Source: an uncultured Lachnospiraceae bacterium (GTDB lineage Bacteria; Bacillota; Clostridia; Lachnospirales; Lachnospiraceae). Taken from it: a stretch of DNA of 34,318 nt. Below the pieces are notes generated by a model. The model was not told the origin of the DNA. It ran no database searches and saw only the letters and a list, made by a program, of their open reading frames with translations. Positions 25,276 through 33,420 of the stretch are shown here, one piece after another (the first letter of the stretch is position 1; the number at the start of each line of letters is the position of its first letter). The position numbers and the translations under genes are program-made. Location of the stretch: assembly GCA_947631605.1 (NCBI GenBank), contig CANRMC010000011.1, positions 1 through 34,318 on the forward strand, read 5' to 3'.

Positions 25276-26538
25276 ATGGATAGTAATTTTAAGGGAATCG
25301 CATATCTAAGAAACAAACTGCAAAACAAGGAAACCCGTATTAAGTTGAGATATCGATATTACGAAATGAAAAATATGGTTAAGGATTTAAGCAAAATGAC
25401 ACCGCCATCAATGCAGTGGCTAACTGCAACCTTAGGTTGGTGCGGTAAAGCTGTTGACAGCTTGGCAGATCGGCTTATATTCCGTGATTTTGCGAATGAT
25501 AACTTTGATTTAAATACTATTTACGGCATGAATAACCCTGATACATTATTTGACAGCGCAGTCTTATCTGCATTGATATCATCATGTTGCTTTATCTATA
25601 TTTCACCGGATGAAAATAGTTTTCCAAGGCTACAGGTGATCGATGGCGGAAACGGCACCGGGATTATAGACCCAATTACAGGCTTACTAAAAGAGGGATA
25701 TGCGGTGCTTGAGAGAGATGACTGTGGTAATCCAACGCTGGAAGCATATTTTACTCCAGGTAGGATCGAATGTATCCGAAAAGGAAGTAAAGAAACAGAA
25801 ATATATTTAAACAATGCTCCATATCCATTGTTGGTACCTATTATTTATCGGCCGGATGCACATCGACCGTTCGGTCATTCCAGAATAAGCAGAGCTTGTA
25901 TGGATACTATGCAGGGAGCACTGAGAACGATCAAGCGGTCAGAGATTTCTGCCGAATATTATTCTTATCCACAGCGGTACGCAATTGGAATCGATCCGGA
26001 CATAGAGATTGATAAATGGCAAGCATCAATATCATCAATGTTCACGATGTCAAGCAACGAAAACGGAGAAAAGCCGAGCGTAGGGCAGTTCCAGCAGCAA
26101 AGTATGGCTCCATATCTGGATCAATTAAGATCTTTCGCGGCGCTGTTTGCAGGAGAAACCGGTTTGACGATCGATGATCTCGGATTTGCCTCGGACAATC
26201 CTTCCTCTGCGGAAGCAATTAAAGCATCGCACGAAAATCTCAGACTAATTGCAAGAAAAGCACAAAGAACATTCGGAAGGGGGTTCCTGAATGCCGGATA
26301 TTTGGCTGCATGTATCAGAGATGATTTTCCATACCAGCGAAGGCAGTTATATTTAACAAAGCCGGTATGGGAGCCGATATTTGAACCGGATGCTGCCATG
26401 TTGAGTTCCATCGGTGATGGTGCAATAAAGATTAATCAGGCCGTTCCGGGATACTTTGGCAAAAATAATCTCCGGGATCTAACCGGAATTGAAGCGAGTG
26501 ACGAAATTACGCTACCAGAGAGTTCAAATGAAGAGTAG
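25276..26538 (+). CDS. Phage portal protein (SPP1 gp6-like)
   Basis: LRYRYYEMKNMVKDLSKMTPPSMQWLTATLGWCGKAVDSLADRLIFRDF...; size and position with the following MuF. Confidence 0.85.
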   Translation: MDSNFKGIAYLRNKLQNKETRIKLRYRYYEMKNMVKDLSKMTPPSMQWLTATLGWCGKAVDSLADRLIFRDFANDNFDLNTIYGMNNPDTLFDSAVLSALISSCCFIYISPDENSFPRLQVIDGGNGTGIIDPITGLLKEGYAVLERDDCGNPTLEAYFTPGRIECIRKGSKETEIYLNNAPYPLLVPIIYRPDAHRPFGHSRISRACMDTMQGALRTIKRSEISAEYYSYPQRYAIGIDPDIEIDKWQASISSMFTMSSNENGEKPSVGQFQQQSMAPYLDQLRSFAALFAGETGLTIDDLGFASDNPSSAEAIKASHENLRLIARKAQRTFGRGFLNAGYLAACIRDDFPYQRRQLYLTKPVWEPIFEPDAAMLSSIGDGAIKINQAVPGYFGKNNLRDLTGIEASDEITLPESSNEE

Positions 26539-26549
26539 GCGGTGATTGC

Positions 26550-27770
26550 ATGGAAGATGTGACACCAGAAATACTCGAAGCTATTCGAGAGGAATTTCAA
26601 AATGCTTATGATAGTAGCGACAGCGTTGCTAGAATAATACAAAAAGTATCTTCCGGTTCGGCAACATATAAAGATGCCAACGATTATGCAATTATAGTTG
26701 GAGATATGCTTGCAAACGCATATAAAAACAATCTTACATCAGACATATTGCCGGATGGAAAAATGTATTACAACATAGCGTCGAGAATAATCGAACCTAC
26801 AATGACCAACAATTATAACATTGTGTCAGACTTAACTGCCCAAATACAGCAACGATTGAATGAAAAATCAAATATAGGTATTAATGCCATTACTCCGAAA
26901 ATGAACAAGGACCGGATTGATGGCATTATTAATAAGGTATCAAATGCTGAAAACTTTGATGAGGTGGCATGGGCGCTGGACGAACCGGTTAAGAATTTTA
27001 CCCAAAATATTGTTGATGAATCAATAAGGCAAAATTCGGAATTTCAAGGTCAGGCAGGATTGCAACCAAAGATAGTCAGAAAATTAGCCGGTGGATGCTG
27101 TGAATGGTGTGCAGCCTTGGCTGGCACTTATACATATCCGGACGTTCCGAAAGATGTTTATCGTCGACATAGGTTTTGCAGATGTACAGTGGAGTATGAT
27201 CCGGGAACAGGTAAGGTGCAAAATGTACATACAAAAGGTTGGACAAATCCGGATTTAGATTTGGAACGCCTGAAAACAATGGGGATAGAAGAAACACCGA
27301 AAGTACACATTGAACGTGGAATAGATGTAACAAAAGAGTATATGAATAATCGATTCCCAGGTCAAGGTCAGATAAAATTTCAGGAAAATTATAATAAAGA
27401 AAAACATCATAATGAGATTAAAATTGCTCAATGGTTGCATGATTATTTGGGAGGCGACATTACTCTTTTAACTGAGTCAAAAGTAAATGGAATTAAAATG
27501 CCTGATTATATTTGGCGCGGAAAAAATTGGGAATTGAAAACAACAACAACGGAGAAATCCACAAATAGTGCAGTAAGAAAAGGATTAAAGCAAATAGATG
27601 TAAATAGTGGAGGAATTATTTTAAATTATAAAAACAATGATATCGATATAAATTCAGTAGCGTCCATGCTAGATATAAGAATGAAAGTTTCTCAAAGGGA
27701 TGGAACAACGGTTGATATTCTTATTATCTTAGATGATAAATTACAGGCAGTAATAAGATATAAAAAATGA
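26550..27770 (+). CDS. MuF-type minor head protein with C-terminal nuclease/toxin-like domain
   Basis: Head domain ...KLAGGCCEWCAALAGTYTYPDVPKDVYRRHRFCRCTVEYDP; C-terminal EIKIAQWLHDYLGGDITLLTESKVNGIKMPDYIWRGKNWELKTTT (PD...ELK). Confidence 0.82.
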   Translation: MEDVTPEILEAIREEFQNAYDSSDSVARIIQKVSSGSATYKDANDYAIIVGDMLANAYKNNLTSDILPDGKMYYNIASRIIEPTMTNNYNIVSDLTAQIQQRLNEKSNIGINAITPKMNKDRIDGIINKVSNAENFDEVAWALDEPVKNFTQNIVDESIRQNSEFQGQAGLQPKIVRKLAGGCCEWCAALAGTYTYPDVPKDVYRRHRFCRCTVEYDPGTGKVQNVHTKGWTNPDLDLERLKTMGIEETPKVHIERGIDVTKEYMNNRFPGQGQIKFQENYNKEKHHNEIKIAQWLHDYLGGDITLLTESKVNGIKMPDYIWRGKNWELKTTTTEKSTNSAVRKGLKQIDVNSGGIILNYKNNDIDINSVASMLDIRMKVSQRDGTTVDILIILDDKLQAVIRYKK

Positions 27771-27872
27771 GGACCCCCCCACCATATAGCGGAGGACTCC
27801 TCTTGATTATTATATATCATATTTTCAGAAAAAATGCAAGAAATATTTTCATAAGGTTATTTGGAGGAGGAT

Positions 27873-29270
27873 ATGGCTACAGAAAAAAGAATAGGTCGCC
27901 AGATTCCCACGCAATCCATGGTGCTTCCATATACCAAAACAAAGGGAAGAGAAGCCGTTGACTTATATAATACAACCGGAAGGCAGGCTCAAGAATGGCA
28001 GGAATTGTTATTGTATGACATTCTTGCCCAAAATGATGATGGACTTTGGGTCCACACCAAGTTTGGCTATTCGGTACCGAGGAGGAATGGAAAAAATGAA
28101 ATTATTGCTGGGCGAGAAATGTGGGGACTTAAGAATGGAGAAAAAATATTGCATACCGCACATAGGACAACCACATCCCATACTGCATGGGAACGTCTAT
28201 GTGCACTGCTAGATAAGGCTAAAATCCAATATAAGTCTATCAGAGCATCTGGTCGGGAAAGTATATACATAAAAGGTAGCAGTGCGAGGGTTGAATTTAG
28301 AACAAGGTCCTCAAAAGGAGGTCTTGGTGAAGGATTCGACCTTTTAATCATTGACGAGGCACAAGAATATACGGATGATCAGGAGAGCGCTCTGAAATAT
28401 GTTGTATCTGACAGCAAAAATCCGCAAACGATCTTGTGTGGTACCCCGCCGACGCCTGTAAGCTCCGGAACAGTTTTTACGAAATTTAGGAAAAGAACAA
28501 TTGAAGGAGCGACACCGAATGGTGGATGGGCAGAATGGTCCATTCCAGAGCAAGCAGATGTTTATGACAGAGATCTATGGTATGAAACTAACCCTTCACT
28601 TGGAACAATTCTCAGAGAACGGAGCATAATGGATGAAATCACATCTGATCTTCTTGACTTTAACATACAGAGGCTGGGGTTATGGATCCGATATAATCAA
28701 AAATCAGCGATAAGCAGAGCTGAATGGGAATCACTAGCGATAAAGAGCCTCCCGGCTTTGAAGGGCAAGCTTTTTGTTGGAATAAAATATGGCAAAGACG
28801 GTAAAAATGTTTCATTGTCTATCGCGGTTAAAACGAAGGATGACAAAATAATGGTAGAGGCAATTGACTGCAAAGAGATCCGAGCAGGAAATACATGGAT
28901 CTTGGCATTTTTAAAAAATGCCGATATTCAAAAAGTTGTGATTGATGGAGCAAATGGGCAGCAGATGCTGGCGGATGAAATGAAAAAGGAAGGTTTGAAA
29001 AAACCGATACTTCCAACGGTAAAAGAGATAATTGTTGCCAATGCAGCCTTTGAACAGGGACTATGCCAGCGAAATATCGTACATATGTCACAGCCGTCAT
29101 TAGTACAAGCAGTTAGCAACTGCGAAAAGCGGGCAATCGGTTCAAATGGAGGTTTCGGTTATAGATCACTAAGAGAGGGCGTTGATATTACGCTGCTTGA
29201 TAGTGTTATATATGCATACTGGAGCTGCAGTGAGTTCAAGGAAGAAAAAAAACAAAAAGTAAGCTATTAA
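27873..29270 (+). CDS. Terminase large subunit
   Basis: MATEKRIGRQIPTQSMVLPYT...; RRNGKNEI Walker A-like, DLLIIDEAQEY Walker B; RBS GGAGGAGG before the ATG at 27873. Confidence 0.92.
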   Translation: MATEKRIGRQIPTQSMVLPYTKTKGREAVDLYNTTGRQAQEWQELLLYDILAQNDDGLWVHTKFGYSVPRRNGKNEIIAGREMWGLKNGEKILHTAHRTTTSHTAWERLCALLDKAKIQYKSIRASGRESIYIKGSSARVEFRTRSSKGGLGEGFDLLIIDEAQEYTDDQESALKYVVSDSKNPQTILCGTPPTPVSSGTVFTKFRKRTIEGATPNGGWAEWSIPEQADVYDRDLWYETNPSLGTILRERSIMDEITSDLLDFNIQRLGLWIRYNQKSAISRAEWESLAIKSLPALKGKLFVGIKYGKDGKNVSLSIAVKTKDDKIMVEAIDCKEIRAGNTWILAFLKNADIQKVVIDGANGQQMLADEMKKEGLKKPILPTVKEIIVANAAFEQGLCQRNIVHMSQPSLVQAVSNCEKRAIGSNGGFGYRSLREGVDITLLDSVIYAYWSCSEFKEEKKQKVSY

Positions 29271-29296
29271 GGCACCTGAGTTTCAGGTGCCTTTTA
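29269..29296 (+). terminator. Stem-loop between TerL and scaffold genes
   Basis: AAGGCACCTGA-gtt-TCAGGTGCCTT followed by a short T run. Confidence 0.65.
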
Positions 29297-29343
29297 GTAT
29301 AAAACCGATACCACCGGGTAAGTGGGCAAGAAAGGAGCAAAAA

Positions 29344-29826
29344 ATGGGTGATTTTACAGTAATTGAAACACAGGAACAGCTGGATGCTGTAATCGGAGAA
29401 AGGCTTAAGAGGGAAAGAGAGACGTTGACCAAAAAGTACAACAATTATCTTTCGCCAGAAACTTTTCAGGAAGAAACCGGAAAATTGAACACAGAAATCG
29501 AAAGGTTAAACAGTGCCTTAGAGGAAGCAAACAGCAAAATCGCAAGTCATGATGAGGAGATGGCGGAAAAGGATAAAAAGCTCAAGGCATACGAGTCGCA
29601 CTCGGTAAAAACGCGCATTGCTAACGAGGTAGGTCTTTCTTCAGACGCCATTGAATTTTTGACGGGAGATGACGAGGAAAGCATTAGGAAAAGCGCAGAA
29701 TCGTTAAAATCAATTGTAAGGAAGCAAAATGTACCACCACTTGCATCTGGTGAAATGTCAGGTGAATCAAGTGACGAAGACGCAGCGTTGCGGAAAACGC
29801 TGAGAAAATTAAAAGGAGAGGAATAA
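29344..29826 (+). CDS. Phage scaffolding protein
   Basis: Charged coiled-coil MGDFTVIETQEQLDAVIGERLKRERETLTKKY... immediately before MCP; RBS AAAGGAG. Confidence 0.85.
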   Translation: MGDFTVIETQEQLDAVIGERLKRERETLTKKYNNYLSPETFQEETGKLNTEIERLNSALEEANSKIASHDEEMAEKDKKLKAYESHSVKTRIANEVGLSSDAIEFLTGDDEESIRKSAESLKSIVRKQNVPPLASGEMSGESSDEDAALRKTLRKLKGEE

Positions 29827-29827
29827 A

Positions 29828-30718
29828 ATGGCAGGAACATTAAAAAAAGGCGAATTATTCGCACCAGAAACCGTGAAAGATTTGTTTAATAAAGTATCCG
29901 GAAAATCATCGCTTGCAAAGTTATCAAACTCCATTCCGGTGCCGTTTAACGGCAGCGAAATCTTCGTTTTTACCATGGATGATGAGGTTAATATCGTTGC
30001 AGAAGGTGGAAAAAAGGAAGCAGGCTCAATTGACATTGAACCGGTTAAGGTTGTGCCAATCAAGGTGGAATATGGAGCAAGAGTGACGGATGAATTTATG
30101 TATGCATCGGAAGAAAAGCAGCTCGAGATCTTAAAGGCATTCAATGAAGGTTACGCGAAAAAGGTCGCACGTGCGATTGATATCATGGCCATACATGGGG
30201 TTAACCCTAGAACCGGTACTGAGTCTGAATTGATCGGAACGAACTGTTTTGACAAAAACAGCGGAGTGACAACGGTGAAATATGACACAACACAGATTGA
30301 AGACAATATTGAAGATGCGATTGCAGCTATTGATGAAAATTATGACGTTACAGGAATGGCAATGTCTAAAGACTTTAGTTCGACTTTAGCATCTTTAACC
30401 GTAAATGGTGTTAAGCAGTATCCTTCACTGGCTTGGGGAGCTAACCCAGGTGTCGTTAACGGATTGTCAGTTGATGTAAACAGTACAATATCGTTTAAGC
30501 AGTCAAAAGATAAAGCGATTGTCGGAGACTTTGCAAACGCGTTTAAATGGGGATATGCGAAAGAGATTCCGCTGGAAGTCATTGAGTATGGCGATCCTGA
30601 TCAGTCCGGCAACGACCTGAAGGCATATAATCAGGTATATCTCCGTGCCGAAACATATATCGGTTGGGCAATTATGGATCCGAAAGCGTTTTCGAGGATT
30701 GAAGAACAGGAAGAGTAG
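29828..30718 (+). CDS. Major capsid protein (HK97 fold family)
   Basis: PVPFNGSEIFVFTMDDEVNIVAEGGKKEAGSIDIEPVKVVPIKVEYGARVTDEFM... Confidence 0.9.
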   Translation: MAGTLKKGELFAPETVKDLFNKVSGKSSLAKLSNSIPVPFNGSEIFVFTMDDEVNIVAEGGKKEAGSIDIEPVKVVPIKVEYGARVTDEFMYASEEKQLEILKAFNEGYAKKVARAIDIMAIHGVNPRTGTESELIGTNCFDKNSGVTTVKYDTTQIEDNIEDAIAAIDENYDVTGMAMSKDFSSTLASLTVNGVKQYPSLAWGANPGVVNGLSVDVNSTISFKQSKDKAIVGDFANAFKWGYAKEIPLEVIEYGDPDQSGNDLKAYNQVYLRAETYIGWAIMDPKAFSRIEEQEE

Positions 30719-30734
30719 ATGGAGGGTATAAATC

Positions 30735-30887
30735 GTGAAGTATCAGAATAAAGATACTGGTGCAACGATAGATGTTAAATCCGAAATCAGTGGAGGTGGC
30801 TGGCAGGCTGTAAAGCCTGCCGCTCCTTCTAATACTAAAGTTGCACCGGCGCAACCACCCAAAAGGAAGGTTAAAAAAGATGGGTAA
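30735..30887 (+). CDS. Small post-capsid protein, GTG start
   Basis: (M)KYQNKDTGATIDVKSEISGGGWQAVKPAAPSNTKVAPAQPPKRKVKKDG*; GGAGGG at 30720; missing from ORF track. Confidence 0.65.
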   Translation: MKYQNKDTGATIDVKSEISGGGWQAVKPAAPSNTKVAPAQPPKRKVKKDG

Positions 30888-31302
30888 TTTTGCAACCATT
30901 GAAGATATTCAGGAATTGTGGAGACCGCTGACGGAAGACGAATCAAAAAGGGCAAATAGACTGCTCACGATTGTGTCAGATAGTCTAAGGTACGAAGCGA
31001 AAAAAATAGGGAAAGATCTCGATGTGATGATAGAGAATGATAGTGCTCTTAAAAGTGTTGCAATATCTGTAACAGTCGATGTGATTGCACGAACGTTAAT
31101 GACGTCAACCAATTCAGAGCCAATGACTCAGATGTCTCAATCAGCGTTGGGATATACTGTATCTGGTACCTATTTAGTTCCGGGAGGCGGATTGTTCATA
31201 AAGAAATCAGAATTGGCAAGGCTTGGGCTTAGAAGACAAAAAATCGGGGTGATAGATCTATATGGCAACGATACAGGGAATAACTGTACAGCTAAAGGTT
31301 AA
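30880..31302 (+). CDS. Head-tail connector (adaptor) protein
   Basis: MGNFATIEDIQELWRPLTEDESKRANRLLTIVSDSLRYEAKKIGKDLD...; position after MCP. Confidence 0.82.
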   Translation: MGNFATIEDIQELWRPLTEDESKRANRLLTIVSDSLRYEAKKIGKDLDVMIENDSALKSVAISVTVDVIARTLMTSTNSEPMTQMSQSALGYTVSGTYLVPGGGLFIKKSELARLGLRRQKIGVIDLYGNDTGNNCTAKG

Positions 31303-31600
31303 GAACCAGATAGGGACGGATGATTTTAAGCGGCCGATATATGAATACTCAACAATTAATGTAGATAATGTACTGGTCGGAGAACCGTCTACGGATGATA
31401 TAACCAATACATTAACATTAACCGGTAAAAAGGTTGCGTATGTATTGGCCATACCCAAAGGTGATAAAAACTCATGGACGAATACGGAAGTATCTTTTTG
31501 GGGCGAGACATTCCGCACAATTGGAGCACCTATTCAGGGGATAGAATCTAATATTCCGTTGAGCTGGAACAAGAAGGTAAAGGTGGAGCGATATGAGTAA
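31262..31600 (+). CDS. Head-tail joining / stopper protein
   Basis: MATIQGITVQLKVKNQIGTDDFKRPIYEYSTINVDNVLVGEPS; synteny. Confidence 0.72.
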   Translation: MATIQGITVQLKVKNQIGTDDFKRPIYEYSTINVDNVLVGEPSTDDITNTLTLTGKKVAYVLAIPKGDKNSWTNTEVSFWGETFRTIGAPIQGIESNIPLSWNKKVKVERYE

Positions 31601-31835
31601 AAAAGTAAAAGTAGTGCTAAACAGAGAAGGTGTCCGACAACTTTTAAAGTCAAACGCCATGATGTCTGCTTGTACAGAGGAAGCAAAAAAGATTCTTAAT
31701 AAATGTGGTCCTGGATATGACATGGATACGCATGTCGGTAAAAATCGTGTTAATGCAATGGTATATGCAAGAACATATCAGGCTAAAAAGGACAATCTGG
31801 ATAATAATACGATCCTGAAGGCGGTGGGGCAATGA
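31593..31835 (+). CDS. Neck/tail completion protein (HK97 gp10-like)
   Basis: Synteny; short basic protein. Confidence 0.62.
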   Translation: MSKKVKVVLNREGVRQLLKSNAMMSACTEEAKKILNKCGPGYDMDTHVGKNRVNAMVYARTYQAKKDNLDNNTILKAVGQ

Positions 31836-32167
31836 TTGAAAAAATTGTTTGTGATTTTCTCGAAAAAGAATTGAAAATACCGACATATCCGGAAAAACCG
31901 GAAAAAAAACTGAAAAAATATATACTGATTGAGAAAACAGGAGGTAGCAGCTCAAATTTTATATCATCTGCCACTATCGCAGTGCAATCATATGCGGAAA
32001 GCATGTTTAAGGCAGCAGAGCTTAACGAACAGGTTAAAGCAGCTATGGCCAAGATCGTCGAGCTTCCGGAGATAGGTGCCATACGATTAAATGCGGACTA
32101 CAATTATACGGACACAGAAACGAAATCATATCGCTATCAGGCTGTTTTTGAAATAACTCATTATTAG
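31832..32167 (+). CDS. Minor capsid / tail terminator-like protein
   Basis: Synteny; overlaps preceding ORF. Confidence 0.65.
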   Translation: MIEKIVCDFLEKELKIPTYPEKPEKKLKKYILIEKTGGSSSNFISSATIAVQSYAESMFKAAELNEQVKAAMAKIVELPEIGAIRLNADYNYTDTETKSYRYQAVFEITHY

Positions 32168-32179
32168 GGAGGTATAAAA

Positions 32180-32743
32180 ATGTCAGAAGTGAAAAATGTA
32201 ACGGTGGGAAAACCAAAAGTAGGCGGAGCTGTTCATCGGGCTCCAATTGGATCAACATTGCCAACAGATGCGTTATCCGAACTGGATGAAGCATTCAAAA
32301 ACCTCGGATATTGCTCGGAGGACGGCTTGGTTAATAGCAATTCGATGGAAAGCGACAGTATTAAAGCTTGGGGCGGAGATACTGTGTTAACATATCAGAG
32401 CTCGAAAGAGGATACATTTAAGTTAACGTTGCTTGAAACATTAAATGTTGACGTTATGAAGACCGTATACGGAGAAGATAACGTGAAGGGAACAGACATT
32501 ATATCTGGATTGACAGTTGAGGCGAATGCAAAAGATCCTACACCTTATGCATGGGTTGTTGACATGATTCTTAGAGACAATGTGCTTAAAAGGATTGTGA
32601 TTCCGGAGGCGTCTATAACAGAACTCGATGATATTACATATGCGGATGAAGATGCCGTTGGATATGGGTTGACGATAACAGCGGTTCCGGACGATAAAGG
32701 CAATACACACTACGAGTACATCCAGAAGAAAGCGGAGGTTTAA
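32180..32743 (+). CDS. Major tail protein
   Basis: Position before chaperone; VNSNSMESDSIKAWGGDTVLTYQSSKEDTFKLTLLETLNVDVMKTVYG. Confidence 0.82.
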   Translation: MSEVKNVTVGKPKVGGAVHRAPIGSTLPTDALSELDEAFKNLGYCSEDGLVNSNSMESDSIKAWGGDTVLTYQSSKEDTFKLTLLETLNVDVMKTVYGEDNVKGTDIISGLTVEANAKDPTPYAWVVDMILRDNVLKRIVIPEASITELDDITYADEDAVGYGLTITAVPDDKGNTHYEYIQKKAEV

Positions 32744-32746
32744 TTT

Positions 32747-33049
32747 ATGGAAAATGAAAAAGTTCATATAAAAACTGAATCAGGTTTCGAGTGCGAAGTT
32801 GATGCTGATGCAATCAACGATCAGGAACTGCTGGAAGCCTTGATAGAATTGGATAACAATCCACTTTATTACATTAAAACCATAAAACTTTTGCTTGGAG
32901 AACAGGAAAAGCAGCGTCTTTATGACCATTTAAGGAATGAAAACGGAAGAGTACCTGCAACGAAAGTAATGGAAACCATAGGAGAGATCATTAAACTTTT
33001 GGGAGAGAAAAATAAAGAGTTAAAAAACTCATTACCCTCGCCGACATGA
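32747..33049 (+). CDS. Tail assembly chaperone (gpG-like)
   Basis: Between major tail protein and tape measure; ends at frameshift site A_AAA_AAC. Confidence 0.82.
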   Translation: MENEKVHIKTESGFECEVDADAINDQELLEALIELDNNPLYYIKTIKLLLGEQEKQRLYDHLRNENGRVPATKVMETIGEIIKLLGEKNKELKNSLPSPT

Positions 33050-33420
33050 TATTGATTGATGAGGACGCGTTAATATGTGACCTTGCAGAAACATATAAAG
33101 TATATGATTATAGGTCGCTGCCGATTAAAACGGTGGCGACCTTATCTTGTGGGTTGAGGGAAGATTCTCGGATTTTTCAAAAATTAACAGGCAGGAACTG
33201 CGATATTAATACCATGTTTATTGCCGGTATCTATGACAATCTGAATCTATTGATTTGGAGGCAGACAAAAGATGGGCAAAAGAATCAGAATAGACCTGAC
33301 TCTGTAGTTGCTAAGTTACTCGGATCAAAGAAAGAGAATGAGAATATACAGACGTTTGAATCGGGAAAAGATTTTGAAGAGGCAAGGAGAAAAATATTGG
33401 AGGAAGGAGGAAGAAAATAA
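33046..33420 (+). CDS. Tail assembly chaperone T-part, probably expressed as a -1 frameshift G-T fusion
   Basis: -1 frame continuous from 33022-33028 through the ATG at 33046; no intervening stop. Confidence 0.82.
   Translation: MILIDEDALICDLAETYKVYDYRSLPIKTVATLSCGLREDSRIFQKLTGRNCDINTMFIAGIYDNLNLLIWRQTKDGQKNQNRPDSVVAKLLGSKKENENIQTFESGKDFEEARRKILEEGGRK

Noticed and set aside
27767-27961. 64-aa ORF after the MuF toxin as an immunity protein
   Set aside because: Runs deep into TerL in another frame and has no recognisable fold; kept only as an open question in the immunity finding
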